DNA of 64,000 nt, taken from contig BGKB01000064.1 of the NCBI GenBank assembly GCA_003116975.1, forward strand, positions 62,001-126,000, given 5' to 3'. The DNA comes from Aurantiochytrium sp. KH105 (Eukaryota; Sar; Bigyra; Thraustochytrida; Thraustochytriidae). The translations under genes were made by a program, and so were the position numbers. Below are positions 9,848-19,486 of the stretch, piece by piece (positions within the stretch are counted from its first letter, which is position 1; the number at the start of each line of letters is the position of its first letter). The notes under the pieces were generated by a model. The model did no database searches. It saw nothing but the letters and a program-made list of their open reading frames with translations, and was not told where the DNA came from.

Positions 9848-12800
9848 ATGGCAGAAACAGTCCCGTCTGACGATCAGGCGTCAACGGCGACCATACCTCA
9901 GGTCAAGTACAAACCGAATAATCAGACACACACGAGTCGCATTGACCGCGTGTACAACAACAGCAACATGCTCCCTCCTTACACGACCGATTGGCACCAA
10001 CTCCGAATTGACTTTGACAACACTTTCGCGCACCTCAGCCTCAGTGTTGCGGAGCTCGAGGCGTGGGACGGCTCCACAGCCATCCTCTCCAAGGCTCAGG
10101 ACGAATGCATTCATTGGATGCTTATAACGGTTTTCCGTGGCACGCGCGAAGCCACCGTCATCAACCGCAGCACGCGCACGCGCAGTGGCCTTCTCGCTTG
10201 GAACGCTCTCACCGCCCACTTCTCCGAGAGTGAGATGACGCAACAAGTCCGTCGGTGGCGTGAAATGATCGACCTGATGTACCGCATCCCTTCCCCCAAG
10301 CGCACCACGACAGCGGCCATGGCAGATCACCTCGAGGAGATCCATAAGGCTGTCGATCGACTTGAACGCTCCGGCGTACAATGCCAACACATGGCGGGCC
10401 TCACCATGCTTGACGCCGTTTCCGCGCACTTGGACGACCCGATGGCCGAGATCAAATCGATCAGGGATCTTTCTATCGCAAATCTCGGCAAACGCTTGCT
10501 CTCCAGGACGGAAAACACAGACATTTTCCGACACGCCGCTCTGCGCACTCACATGCCCAACAATACAGGAGCCCACCACGTGCGGCCTGCCCTTGGCGCT
10601 GTCCCAGAGCCTCCCTCGCCGGTCGTGATGGCGTCCGTTCCTTCAGGTTTCGCCAACACTCACTCTTTTCGGCAAAAGGGCAAGTCCTCCGCACCGACGA
10701 CATCACTCATCTGCCACAAGTGCGGCCAATTTGACCATTTGTCTCGCGACTGTCCTGGCCTCCCCCCCGGCTACCGTTGTGCCCGCTGTGACAAGCCCGG
10801 GCACGTCGTAACTGTTTGTCGCTCCCCACCTACACGGGAGTATATCCAAAGAAGTCAAGGAGTTTCATCTCAGTATTCTGCTCCAGACCGTTGCTCCCCG
10901 CAACAGGACGTGGCTTCCAACCTGACTTTGTCTTCATTGTCTGGTCCTTCCCTCCACGCGCCACTTGTTGGGTCGGCTCTCATCACCCCGACTACCCCCA
11001 TTCTGGACAGTGGGGCCGCGGTGTCCGTGGTCCCTCGTCGCGGAGATCTTGCCAGCCTTGACCCAGACCGACTTCCACTCAGGGTTCGAGGTCTCGGTGG
11101 TCTCTCCACCCAAGCGTCGTTTACCGGCACCTATCGGCCTGCCCGACTCTCCAACGCGCCGCATCTTCCCGCTCAAGTACATGAGACAGCCCCTGCCATT
11201 CTGGAAAGCATGGGTGACTTAATCCGTGCCGGCGCAACCTTCTCCTTGACAGCGGATGCCTCCAGCATGACTCTAGATCATCAAACGTACCCCCTTACTT
11301 TCGACAATGGGAACGTACTCACTTACGCGGACTCGCCGCCCCCTCAGCTGTCGGCATCCACTCCAGTCGTCGCCGGAGTCGTAACCCCACTCGAAGCCCA
11401 TCGGCGATGTGGTCATCAAGCTTTTTCTGCACTTCCGTCCACCGCTCACACAGTGAAAGGAATTACGGTCCCCGCCTGGCCGGATGTTCCTCCGTCTTGC
11501 CCCGCATGCGCGATCGGCAACCTGCCCGCACGGCCAGCACGCAAAGCTCCAACGCCGCCGAAGGCATCGAAACCTCGTCAACGATGTCACGTCGACCTGC
11601 TGGGCCGCAAAACTCCGTCCTCTCGAGGAAATCAGTACTGCATTCTCTTCACGGACGAGTTTTCCAAATATCGCGCCGCATTCTTTTACCCTACATGCTC
11701 TGGCGTCACCCTCGTACATGCGATCAAGGCATGGCGCCGTCAATGGCTCACCGCCCTGCGAGGGGATCCCACGCCGGAAGGACTCGAGATTGTCGCCGAC
11801 GCGGCCTTCGACATCGATATTGTCCGTGAGCAGCTCGACTTGTACAATTGGACACTCACCTTAGCCACCCCTTTCGAACACGCCACGCACGGCATCGCCG
11901 AACGTAGTGTCGGTATTGTCGCGCAAAAGGCTCGCACCCTTCTCGCCGACTGTCGTCTTGGTCCCCGCTTCTGGGACGATGCCGTGGCTTGCGCCGTCTG
12001 GACCATCAATCGCATACCTCATTCGCGCACGAAGCGGATTCCCGTGGCCGCACACGGCATCGGTCCCGCTGACCTCTCCCCCGCCCGCCGCTTTGGCACG
12101 TTGGTGGCTTTCAAAGACCACTTGGCTAATAAGGGTGGCCTCGCGCCCACTTCGCGTCTGGGCATCTTTTTGGGCATCTCGACTCGACACTCTTTCGGCA
12201 CCGCACGTATCCTTGCGCTCGACACTGACAAGATCGTGCACGCGCGCAGCTATCGCGCTCTTGACTACCTGCCCTCGCCGGCAGAGTCCGCGCACGCCAT
12301 CAACCAACGTCTGCTCGACGGAAACTTGCCTGACTGGCCGCTTCCCTCATCCAACGAAGATTCAGAGGATTTCGATCTAATCACTCAGCCTCTGCGCGCG
12401 TCGCCTGCCGAGCGCGCCCCCGACGCGGACGCCTCCGGCGCGCCGGCGGAACCCGAGCCGCTGCACAAGGTGCTGCCGGACGAGGATGGCACGTCCGCAC
12501 CCACCGTTCCCGAGGCGACTGCCCACGAGGTGCCGGCATCGCCAGCATTCCTACCAGAAGAGATCTCGCCCGAAACGGACCCGCTTGCGACGTCGACACC
12601 CGCGTCTCCAGCACACCACGACGCCGACACCGACGAGGCGCCTCGGGCCTACGGTCTTCGTCCGGAACTTCCCACGGATGCCGACGCGGACGACCCGGTC
12701 TTCCATGATCTCGGCCCTGTCAACGACAGGCAGCGGCCCATCGTTCTTGGCAACCGTGTCTATCATCTCGGGGAACATCATCGTGTCCACGATCTTCCGG

Positions 12801-14707
12801 CCCGTACGACCCGGTCCGGAACACGTTTTGCTTCTGCACCAAATGCTGGTCCGTCGCACATCCTTCTTGCCACGACCCAGCACGAGGCGATCCCCGCAGG
12901 GGTTATGTCCCAGCAAAACGATCCAAGTGCTAGGCATGTCTACATTGATCCAGGTACTAGAATTCGCGAACCCCGTCACGAAGGAGAACTTGCATACCTC
13001 AGCAAGGACGAACAGCTCATCTGGAAACGCGCAACAGACGAAGAAATGGCCAACTTCCAGGACGATCATGTCTTGGAACCAGTCGACAAATCGGAGACCC
13101 GAGGCGTGGTTATGGATATGATGAAGATCTACAAGCTGAAAGCAGCCGATGAAGACGGACGCCGACGCGCCAAAGTTCGTTTCGTCGTACGAGGTGATCA
13201 GCAAAAAGACGTGGACGAAGAATTAAGCTCTCCAGTGGTCTCTCCAAGCTCGGTACGAATGCAAATCGTGCACGCTCTCACGCATGGCCACGACTTTGCC
13301 ATCTTTGACATTCGCTCAGCATTTCTCTCAAGCACAGTCCACGATCGCGATTACTTCGTCCGCATCCGTCAAGACGACGGATTCGCCTATTTCAGACTAC
13401 TACGAGGTGCTTACGGGTTGCCCAGTGCTCCTGCGCGGTATCACGCTGAGTTTACACATGCCATGTCACGCGCCGGCCTTGAACCGTGCCCCGATGACCC
13501 GTGCCTCTTCCGACACGAGACAAGTGGCCTTCTCGTCAGTACACACGTTGATGATGGACTCGTCACCGCCCCTTCGGAGGTCATACAGGATCTCAAACTC
13601 TCTCTCGAATCCTATTTCGGAGCGGACAAGGTCACCTTCAAATCAGTCGAAGATGGCACGCGCACGCGTTTCCTGGGAGCACATTTGGTGGTGAACCGCG
13701 CAGACAAGGTTGCGAGTATGGATCACGCTGACTTCATAGCGGAACTACTTGACCTCACGAGCATGGACAAGTGCTCGCCTCTTGAACACCCTGGCACAAG
13801 TGATGATCTACCCTTTCCTAAGGACATCGACGCAGACGAGCTGTACCAGTCTCTTGTGGGAAGCCTCCAATGGATTGTGTCGACTCGTCCGGACTGCGCC
13901 TTCGCTGTGAAGGAACTCGGCAGACATAATCGTGCAGCCACGGAAGTACATTTCAAGGCAGTCAAGAAAGTCCTGAGATACCTCGCAGGGACTCGACACG
14001 TCGGGCTCGTCCTACGAGGTGCCTCTCACCCCAGCCTCCTTGAGCTCTGTGCCTGGTCAGACGCGTCGTTCGCACCCTGCAAGTACACTCGCCGAAGCAC
14101 CTCTGGATACATCATCGCCTTGAACGGATGCACCATTGAAGCCAAGTCTCTGACCGAACACACGGTGTCGCTGTCATCCACTGAAGCGGAGCTCTACGCT
14201 GCAAACGACGCAGCCAAATCCATTCTCTGGCACCGTCGAATCTTCCAATTCATGGGCTACTCCCTTCGTGAACCCACATCTTTGTTCGTGGATAACACGG
14301 CAGTTGAGATCATTGCCTCTTCCGTGGGGCCTACCAGCAGAAGCAAGCACGTGGACATACGTCGTCACCACCTTCATCAGCTAGTGGACGAGAAGATCAT
14401 TCAACTCCATCACGAAGACACCTCCTCAAACCCGGCCGATGTATTAAGCAAGTACCTGTCGAAGGATCCGTTTCACATGCACTCCTTCCGCCTGTGTCTC
14501 GGGTTCTTGGGCCACGCCGAACCCCAAGAAGCAAAGACATGGGCTAAAGCTTTCTCCGGAATCCGACTCTCCGACAAATACTTCCTCGAGGCGTGTCGTT
14601 ATCCAGGGTCTGAGGAGAGTAAAGACGAAGACATACAAATACGAACAGTGGCCACAGTGCTAGTCTTACCGTTCTTCCAAGAAGAGGATATCCTCTACTC
14701 CTGCTGA
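9848..14707 (+). CDS. Copia gag-pol polyprotein
   Basis: 1,619 aa in one frame, with no gag/pol frameshift. From the ATG at 9848 (MAETVPSDDQ) there is a gag region and then two zinc knuckles: CHKCGQFDHLSRDC from residue 289 and CARCDKPGHVVTVC soon after. The protease active site is DSGA, with Asp at residue 387. The integrase zinc-binding motif is HRRCGH...CPAC near residue 517, followed by the core (HVDLLG, an Asp-containing segment, and IAERSVG). Reverse transcriptase carries HVDD at 1233-1236, where most copia elements have YVDD. RNase H has the SDASF, RRSTSGY and SSTEAEL blocks. The last ~37 residues are encoded by the 3' LTR, where the stop lies. An in-frame non-ATG extension reaches 9725 but is Arg/Ala-rich and unlikely to be used. 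Confidence 0.96.
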   Translation: MAETVPSDDQASTATIPQVKYKPNNQTHTSRIDRVYNNSNMLPPYTTDWHQLRIDFDNTFAHLSLSVAELEAWDGSTAILSKAQDECIHWMLITVFRGTREATVINRSTRTRSGLLAWNALTAHFSESEMTQQVRRWREMIDLMYRIPSPKRTTTAAMADHLEEIHKAVDRLERSGVQCQHMAGLTMLDAVSAHLDDPMAEIKSIRDLSIANLGKRLLSRTENTDIFRHAALRTHMPNNTGAHHVRPALGAVPEPPSPVVMASVPSGFANTHSFRQKGKSSAPTTSLICHKCGQFDHLSRDCPGLPPGYRCARCDKPGHVVTVCRSPPTREYIQRSQGVSSQYSAPDRCSPQQDVASNLTLSSLSGPSLHAPLVGSALITPTTPILDSGAAVSVVPRRGDLASLDPDRLPLRVRGLGGLSTQASFTGTYRPARLSNAPHLPAQVHETAPAILESMGDLIRAGATFSLTADASSMTLDHQTYPLTFDNGNVLTYADSPPPQLSASTPVVAGVVTPLEAHRRCGHQAFSALPSTAHTVKGITVPAWPDVPPSCPACAIGNLPARPARKAPTPPKASKPRQRCHVDLLGRKTPSSRGNQYCILFTDEFSKYRAAFFYPTCSGVTLVHAIKAWRRQWLTALRGDPTPEGLEIVADAAFDIDIVREQLDLYNWTLTLATPFEHATHGIAERSVGIVAQKARTLLADCRLGPRFWDDAVACAVWTINRIPHSRTKRIPVAAHGIGPADLSPARRFGTLVAFKDHLANKGGLAPTSRLGIFLGISTRHSFGTARILALDTDKIVHARSYRALDYLPSPAESAHAINQRLLDGNLPDWPLPSSNEDSEDFDLITQPLRASPAERAPDADASGAPAEPEPLHKVLPDEDGTSAPTVPEATAHEVPASPAFLPEEISPETDPLATSTPASPAHHDADTDEAPRAYGLRPELPTDADADDPVFHDLGPVNDRQRPIVLGNRVYHLGEHHRVHDLPARTTRSGTRFASAPNAGPSHILLATTQHEAIPAGVMSQQNDPSARHVYIDPGTRIREPRHEGELAYLSKDEQLIWKRATDEEMANFQDDHVLEPVDKSETRGVVMDMMKIYKLKAADEDGRRRAKVRFVVRGDQQKDVDEELSSPVVSPSSVRMQIVHALTHGHDFAIFDIRSAFLSSTVHDRDYFVRIRQDDGFAYFRLLRGAYGLPSAPARYHAEFTHAMSRAGLEPCPDDPCLFRHETSGLLVSTHVDDGLVTAPSEVIQDLKLSLESYFGADKVTFKSVEDGTRTRFLGAHLVVNRADKVASMDHADFIAELLDLTSMDKCSPLEHPGTSDDLPFPKDIDADELYQSLVGSLQWIVSTRPDCAFAVKELGRHNRAATEVHFKAVKKVLRYLAGTRHVGLVLRGASHPSLLELCAWSDASFAPCKYTRRSTSGYIIALNGCTIEAKSLTEHTVSLSSTEAELYAANDAAKSILWHRRIFQFMGYSLREPTSLFVDNTAVEIIASSVGPTSRSKHVDIRRHHLHQLVDEKIIQLHHEDTSSNPADVLSKYLSKDPFHMHSFRLCLGFLGHAEPQEAKTWAKAFSGIRLSDKYFLEACRYPGSEESKDEDIQIRTVATVLVLPFFQEEDILYSC

Positions 14708-14932
14708 GCCAGTACGAGTCAAGAAGCCGTTAGGGCTAGGGTTCTCGAGGACCCTGCCTGATACCATGGCCGAGCAAGAACCACAAGCTACCAGGGCTAG
14801 GGTTCCACGGACCCTGGCCACAAAGCAAGATCGCTCAGCAAACCAATCCCTCAAAAACAGATACAACTACATCGTACTAAGCAACAAGCATCTTACAAGG
14901 ACTCTCAGTCAGTCCTTCCTATATCAACAACA
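14594..14932 (+). repeat. 3' LTR
   Basis: 339 bp and identical by reading to 9162-9500. The gag-pol frame runs through its first 114 bases. The bases just upstream (ending CTCGAGGCG) contain no obvious polypurine tract. Confidence 0.95.
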
Positions 14933-14937
14933 CGCGG
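14933..14937. repeat. Target-site duplication, right copy (CGCGG)
   Basis: Matches the five bases at 9157-9161 exactly. Confidence 0.9.
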
Positions 14938-15310
14938 TCATTGCACTGGCGTCGGCATTTGCGTAGCTCAGTAACAATTGGGTAGCCGTACTTCCAAATT
15001 ACGAGTATACTTGGCTGAGATCTGGTTTCCCCTGAGGTGGGAGTGCGCTGGAAATGTTTCTCCGAGGATCGCCGCGCGTGTCGCGAAAAAGAAAACTCGG
15101 GCGAGGGATTTACGTACTCACGAGCGCACTGGACGATCGAGGGAAGGTGGTGCACACCGCGGTCATTGCAAGTGGCGATGGCATTTGCGTAGCTCAGTCT
15201 ATTTACTACATAGGCTAGCTAGCCTAGGGGCCCCGTTATTTGCTTTCAAACCAATTGGGTAGCCGTACTTTCAAATTACTTGGCTGCGATCTGGTTTCTC
15301 TCTCGTTGTC
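14938..15310. repeat. Two diverged direct copies of a ~120-150 bp sequence
   Basis: Copy A continues 9145-9161 across the retrotransposon into 14938-15035. Copy B is 15146-15300. Shared blocks include ggtggtgcac-ccgcgg, tcattgca, ggcatttgcgtagctcagt, caattgggtagccgtactt and atctggtttc. Copy B carries about 50 extra bases with a perfect 16-bp palindrome (TAGGCTAGCTAGCCTA, 15211-15226) followed by GGGGCCCC. The shared gtagctcagt resembles a tRNA/pol III A-box, but I find no B-box, so no RNA gene is called. Confidence 0.75.
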
Positions 15311-16162
15311 AGTAGAAAGATTCTTCTGGCTTTCTTACGCGGCTCCTTGCAATCCACCTTCCCTTGCTCGTCCAGTTATTGAAAGAGAAAAAAAAAAAAA
15401 GAGCACGCGCCGGCCCACAAGGTTGTTTTTCTCTTGCGGATCATTTCCCCCGCTCGTCGAGCTGGGGGAGGGAAGAAAAATTTAAACCGCCGCGCGCGAG
15501 CCAGCGCCAACCCATCGAGACGAGGCGCGTGCCGGAAGTTCTCTCGAACTCCGGAGAAGATGGATACGCACTCTGTCAGTGGTCGCTCGAGAGCATCACA
15601 GCGGTGTATGCATATACGCTCAAGCTCAAGCGGCCTCGAGAAGGTATGGCTGTTTCCGAGCTGGCGCAGGCCCAGCAACGAGGACGGCGTGGACAGTTCA
15701 ACGAGATGACCATTCGATGTTTCAGGCTCCAACTCAATTTCAAGTTGGAAAAAGCTCCAGGAAATGCTCCAAGAAGTTTAAGTTTATTGATACATGTGTT
15801 GTCGTCGAGAGAAAAGACTGCTGCCCGCGCCGCACGGGCCGTCCGCGGCTTGCACGTGTGCGAATGTTGGCATCGCAGACCGGCGATCGCCTTGCAAGAG
15901 CTTCTTCGACTCGTCAAGTCTCACATGTCAGTCTCATTTTACGACTAGTCGTCACCAGTAGTAGGCCTAGTAGGTCTTTGTAACCGTCACTTTGCTTGCT
16001 TTGGCGCGAGTCCTCCTGGGGGCTCGGTCGATGTGCGTACAAGCTTACGAGAGCGCGGGTGCTTCTGTGCGCGGCCAGAGCGGCGCGACGTCGCGTCGCG
16101 CAGGCCCCGAGGGCCGACTTTCCTGCGAGGAAATAGTCTTGCGCTGGAGAGCAAAGACGACC
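15311..16162. other. Intergenic / 5' region of the coiled-coil gene
   Basis: Short open frames occur on both strands, the longest on + at 15364-15948, but none has recognisable domains or convincing composition. Part is probably promoter and leader of the gene starting at 16163. Confidence 0.45.
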
Positions 16163-17674
16163 ATGGCGGATGAAGACGAAGTGAGGGAGATCTTGCAGGA
16201 CATCGACGCACTGAGCACGGGCGCTCGACGACTCTCGATAGGGTCTGCGTCGGCGAGCTCGCTGGCATGGACGCTACCCACGGAGAGTGAGCTGACCCGG
16301 CTCGAGTACGAAAACAGCTTTTTGCAGTCGGCAGAAACGCTCCTCGAGAGCAAGTGTGCCGCTTTGGACTCGCGACTCGAGGAGACGGAAAGCTTGCTTC
16401 GCGTGCGCGATAAGCTCGTGCAAAAGCAAAGGCAGGAGCTCGCAGCCAAAGATGCCGAGCTCCGACAGGCCTGCAATCGCGTGTCTAGCCTCGAAGACGC
16501 TGCGCGGACACACAATAATCAGCTAGCCGAGCTTCGTGCAGCTGCTCACAACACTGCGCGCGATGAAGACGCAGCTCTCGAAATGCAAATTCGCGCGACG
16601 ACGCAAGCTTGCGAAGAGAACCAAGTCCTCTGCGCAGAGGTAGACCGTCTGCGCGGCGAGCTGCGCCAGGCCCATGCGGATGCGGAGCGCGTGAACGCAA
16701 GCAATCTGGCACAGGGGGAGCTACAGATTGCTCTTGAAAGAGCACAGGCTCGCGTCAGCGCGCTGGAAAGCCAACTGGAAGCCGAAAAGACCACCAATGC
16801 GCATTCAATGCAGAAAATCGATCAGGAAAATGAAAAGCACAAGATAGAGTGCAGTCTTTTGCGCGAGCAGCTCAGCGCAGTGTCAACACGCGAAGGCGAT
16901 CTTGGAGCACGTTTGCATGAACAGCTCGAAAAGTCTGTGGAAAATGCAAGTCATGCGCTCCGGCGCGCCGATCGGGCAGACGCGCAGGGGCGTCAGCTGG
17001 AACGTGAACGTGACGCCGCGCAAAGCGAGCTGGAGGCAGAGCGCGGGCGTCGGCAGCGAGCAGACACCGAGGCAACCATGGCGGTTCAAGAGTGCGCACG
17101 TCTGCAAAGCAGCCTGAAACTTGAAAAAGAGGAGCGCGCTCGTGACGCTGCGCAGGCCAAGCATGATGCAGAAGACACACGCCGCCGCCTCTGCGAAGTG
17201 GAGGCAGACCTCGAGGCAGAACGCGAGAGCAATCGTGCATTACGGCAAAAGCTTGCCGAGGTGTCCCGTAAATTCGAAGCAGCATTGACGCAGACTCGCA
17301 AGACGGCGGGGGCGGCGACCCAAGAGTCACGGGCCCTGCGCGAAATGTTGCGCGAATGCGAGTCTCTACTCTTGGAGCGCGCTTCCCGACCCAGGGCGAC
17401 TCGATCGAGCCCACATACACCATCCCGCAACCGCTTGAGTCAGAGGGATAGCGAAGCGTCGCGCCTCATTGCGCAGAGCGCAGAGTCTCTACGGATGCGA
17501 AAGTTACGCATGGGAACGGCGCAATCACCGCGGTCGATGGCGTCGCCCTCCTCGCGCGCGGCCAGAACTTCACTTCGACACAACACATTTCATGATTTGC
17601 ATCCGCTCCGGCGCTCGGCGCTCAGTGGTCATGGCCAGGATCTTTCTGAAATGTTTGCCTCCCTTGCAACGTGA
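16163..17674 (+). CDS. Long coiled-coil protein, function unknown
   Basis: 503 aa from the ATG at 16163 (MADEDEVREIL); an upstream in-frame extension is Arg-rich and ignored. From about residue 45 to 430 the protein is almost continuously Glu/Arg/Gln/Ala-rich with heptad-like spacing, typical of an extended coiled coil. The C-terminal ~90 residues are Ser/Arg-rich and probably disordered. No motor, kinase or membrane motif is visible. A structural, centrosomal or tethering role would fit the architecture but is a guess. It converges on the TrmB-type gene with a gap of about 135 bp. Confidence 0.8.
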   Translation: MADEDEVREILQDIDALSTGARRLSIGSASASSLAWTLPTESELTRLEYENSFLQSAETLLESKCAALDSRLEETESLLRVRDKLVQKQRQELAAKDAELRQACNRVSSLEDAARTHNNQLAELRAAAHNTARDEDAALEMQIRATTQACEENQVLCAEVDRLRGELRQAHADAERVNASNLAQGELQIALERAQARVSALESQLEAEKTTNAHSMQKIDQENEKHKIECSLLREQLSAVSTREGDLGARLHEQLEKSVENASHALRRADRADAQGRQLERERDAAQSELEAERGRRQRADTEATMAVQECARLQSSLKLEKEERARDAAQAKHDAEDTRRRLCEVEADLEAERESNRALRQKLAEVSRKFEAALTQTRKTAGAATQESRALREMLRECESLLLERASRPRATRSSPHTPSRNRLSQRDSEASRLIAQSAESLRMRKLRMGTAQSPRSMASPSSRAARTSLRHNTFHDLHPLRRSALSGHGQDLSEMFASLAT

Positions 17675-17809
17675 TCATTACTTGAAAACCCTACATGCAT
17701 ACTTGCATACATGCGTACCTGGATGCCGGAGCGTGACTACGTCTTCACCCTAAATTACAAAATGACATCAGCGAGCGAGTAAGTAGCTTGTGATACGTGC
17801 CATCAGCGG

Positions 17810-18835
17810 TTAACCTTGCGCAAGGGGTTTAGCAGGAATGTAGTCCACCTCGACATCCCACACAAAACGACCTTCGTGCAACGCCTTAGTCTCGAACTTT
17901 GTTTGCGGGCGCCACGTTGGTCGCGTACCCATGCGAAGACCAAGATCCTGCGCGACTGCGGCCATGCGCGCAGCAGCAGCAAGCTCGTCGTCGCGAGCAG
18001 TGCGATGATGGCGCACAGCAGCAGCGGCCTCCGGTGAAAACTCCGAATTATCCGGTCCTCCGCTTTGGCCGATGCGGCAAACGCGCCAAAATGCAGAATT
18101 AGGCTCAGCACGCAAGTGGTCTAGAACGTCAAGCACGTAAAATCCAACATCTGAGGCAATGTGAAGTACGCCGCCTGGTGCGAGTTTTGGCGCAAGCATC
18201 CCAAAGAAATTTGCACTCATTAGTCTGCAGTTCATGTCCGTCTCGCTGCCAGGAAAGGGGTCGGGAAAGTAAATTTGAACGCGATCGAAACTTCCGTCAC
18301 CGCAGTATCGTTGCAGGAATTTCGTTGCTTCACCGCCAAAGAGACGCACATTCCGCAGGCCTTGCTGATCACACGCCTCCGCAACGAGGGCATGACCCGC
18401 GCGATATATTTCTGCACCAAGAAAACGTTCCTTTGGCCTTGCGGCTGCGAGTTGTAGAATTGAATCGCCCGCGCCGAAACCTATATCGAGGACAAGACCT
18501 TCTGTCGCCTCGGCGCAGTCGTGGAAGAGCGTGTCCCAGTTAATCGGTTCTCCGAATTTCAGACTTTTGTAATCACGACCATACTTTGGCCAAACATCTT
18601 GCAAAATTGCGCGTTGTCGCTTGCTCAAGTTTTGTCGTCGGGCCTGGTACCATCTCGGCATTTGAAGCTTGTCGAGCTCTTTTCGTGGCGTCGGCCTGGG
18701 TTCTTGGTGACCATCTGTAAGGTTCTCCTGCTCCTTTCCAACATCGCCATCTTTTGCAAAACCATGGTCACAAACGTCTAGCTGCGGCAGAGCATTGATT
18801 AAGTCGTCCACAAGGTCCGGCTCTGTAACATCCAT
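17810..18835 (-). CDS. tRNA (guanine-N7)-methyltransferase, TrmB family
   Basis: 341 aa. This enzyme methylates N7 of a guanine, usually G46 in the tRNA variable loop, using S-adenosylmethionine. The SAM-binding motif I is LDIGFGAGDS around residues 116-125. The family signature FPDPFP at about 190-195 corresponds to the FPDPWPK block of TrmB/Trm8. A basic segment RWYQARRQNLSKRQR precedes the Rossmann fold. The first ~55 residues are a charged, non-conserved extension. The start is the ATG at 18835 (MDVTEP); the frame upstream opens on TTG. The sequence looks closer to bacterial TrmB than to METTL1/Trm8, so an organellar role is possible but not shown. The gene is divergent from the membrane protein at 19487. 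Confidence 0.9.
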   Translation of the reverse strand: MDVTEPDLVDDLINALPQLDVCDHGFAKDGDVGKEQENLTDGHQEPRPTPRKELDKLQMPRWYQARRQNLSKRQRAILQDVWPKYGRDYKSLKFGEPINWDTLFHDCAEATEGLVLDIGFGAGDSILQLAAARPKERFLGAEIYRAGHALVAEACDQQGLRNVRLFGGEATKFLQRYCGDGSFDRVQIYFPDPFPGSETDMNCRLMSANFFGMLAPKLAPGGVLHIASDVGFYVLDVLDHLRAEPNSAFWRVCRIGQSGGPDNSEFSPEAAAAVRHHRTARDDELAAAARMAAVAQDLGLRMGTRPTWRPQTKFETKALHEGRFVWDVEVDYIPAKPLAQG

Positions 18836-19486
18836 AATTTCCCTCTTCAACCCGTTTCTCTGGGAGCCTTGGTGACGAGGAAGTCCTGCACCTCGAGGAG
18901 ATCAAATCGAGACTAACCTGTTGCACTACTACAGTAAGACGAAGAGCCGTCTCCGTCCAGCTTGCGGTCGCCAAGCCCTTGGCGCTTGGCTAGTCTTGCT
19001 AGTTTGCTTGCTTGCTTGCTTGCTTGCTTGCTCTCTGTCTGGCTGGCTCGCGGACTAGCTCGTGGACTAGCTCGCGGGCTGACTGACTGACTGGCTGGCT
19101 TGGCTGGCTGGGCTCTCTGGCAATGGTTTGGGGGAAAGAGACTCGTTGCAAGACTGGATGACTAACTAGTTTGAGCACTATCAAACGAGCACCTTGCTCC
19201 AGGTCACCTCACTGTCAGCGGGGCAGTCATGGCGGCAGAAACGTATCCTCGTCGCTCGCCGTGCACGAGCACGAAGGAGAAAGGGTCGCGCACGCGTGCG
19301 CGCACGTATCGGGAGCGACGGCAACCCGGCAGGAGCGCAGAAAGCCCACAGACGGCTGAGGGCGCTGTTTGTGAACAGAGCAGCTGCTCTGCTCCTTCGG
19401 GCCAGAGCAACCGCCTCCTCCGCGCCCTCTCTCGCCGGCCAAGACCCCACCAAAAGAGAGCAAGGAAAGCGACGCCGAGAAAGACG
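18836..19486. promoter_or_regulatory. Divergent intergenic region with (TTGC)n and GGCT/GACT repeats
   Basis: Lies between divergently transcribed genes, so it should hold both promoters. 19004-19031 is about seven TTGC units, followed to about 19120 by degenerate ggctggct, gactagct and gactgact repeats. No TATA box stands out. An open frame extends from 19229 into the downstream gene; I regard it as leader. Confidence 0.5.

Larger units (their letters stand above)
9162..14932 (+). mobile_element. Complete Ty1/copia LTR retrotransposon
   Basis: A 5,771-bp element bounded by two 339-bp LTRs beginning TG and ending CA that look identical base for base by reading, and flanked by the 5-bp duplication CGCGG. 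Internal features in order are a primer-binding site directly after the 5' LTR, a leader, and one uninterrupted gag-pol frame with protease, integrase, reverse transcriptase and RNase H in that order, which is the copia rather than gypsy order. I see no clear polypurine tract before the 3' LTR. Identical LTRs and an intact frame indicate a recent, possibly still competent insertion. It lies head-to-head with the surface-protein gene. Confidence 0.97.

Noticed and set aside
14961-15000. Possible tRNA or SINE from a tagctcagt A-box-like match
   Set aside because: No B-box, cloverleaf or terminator can be assembled around either copy.
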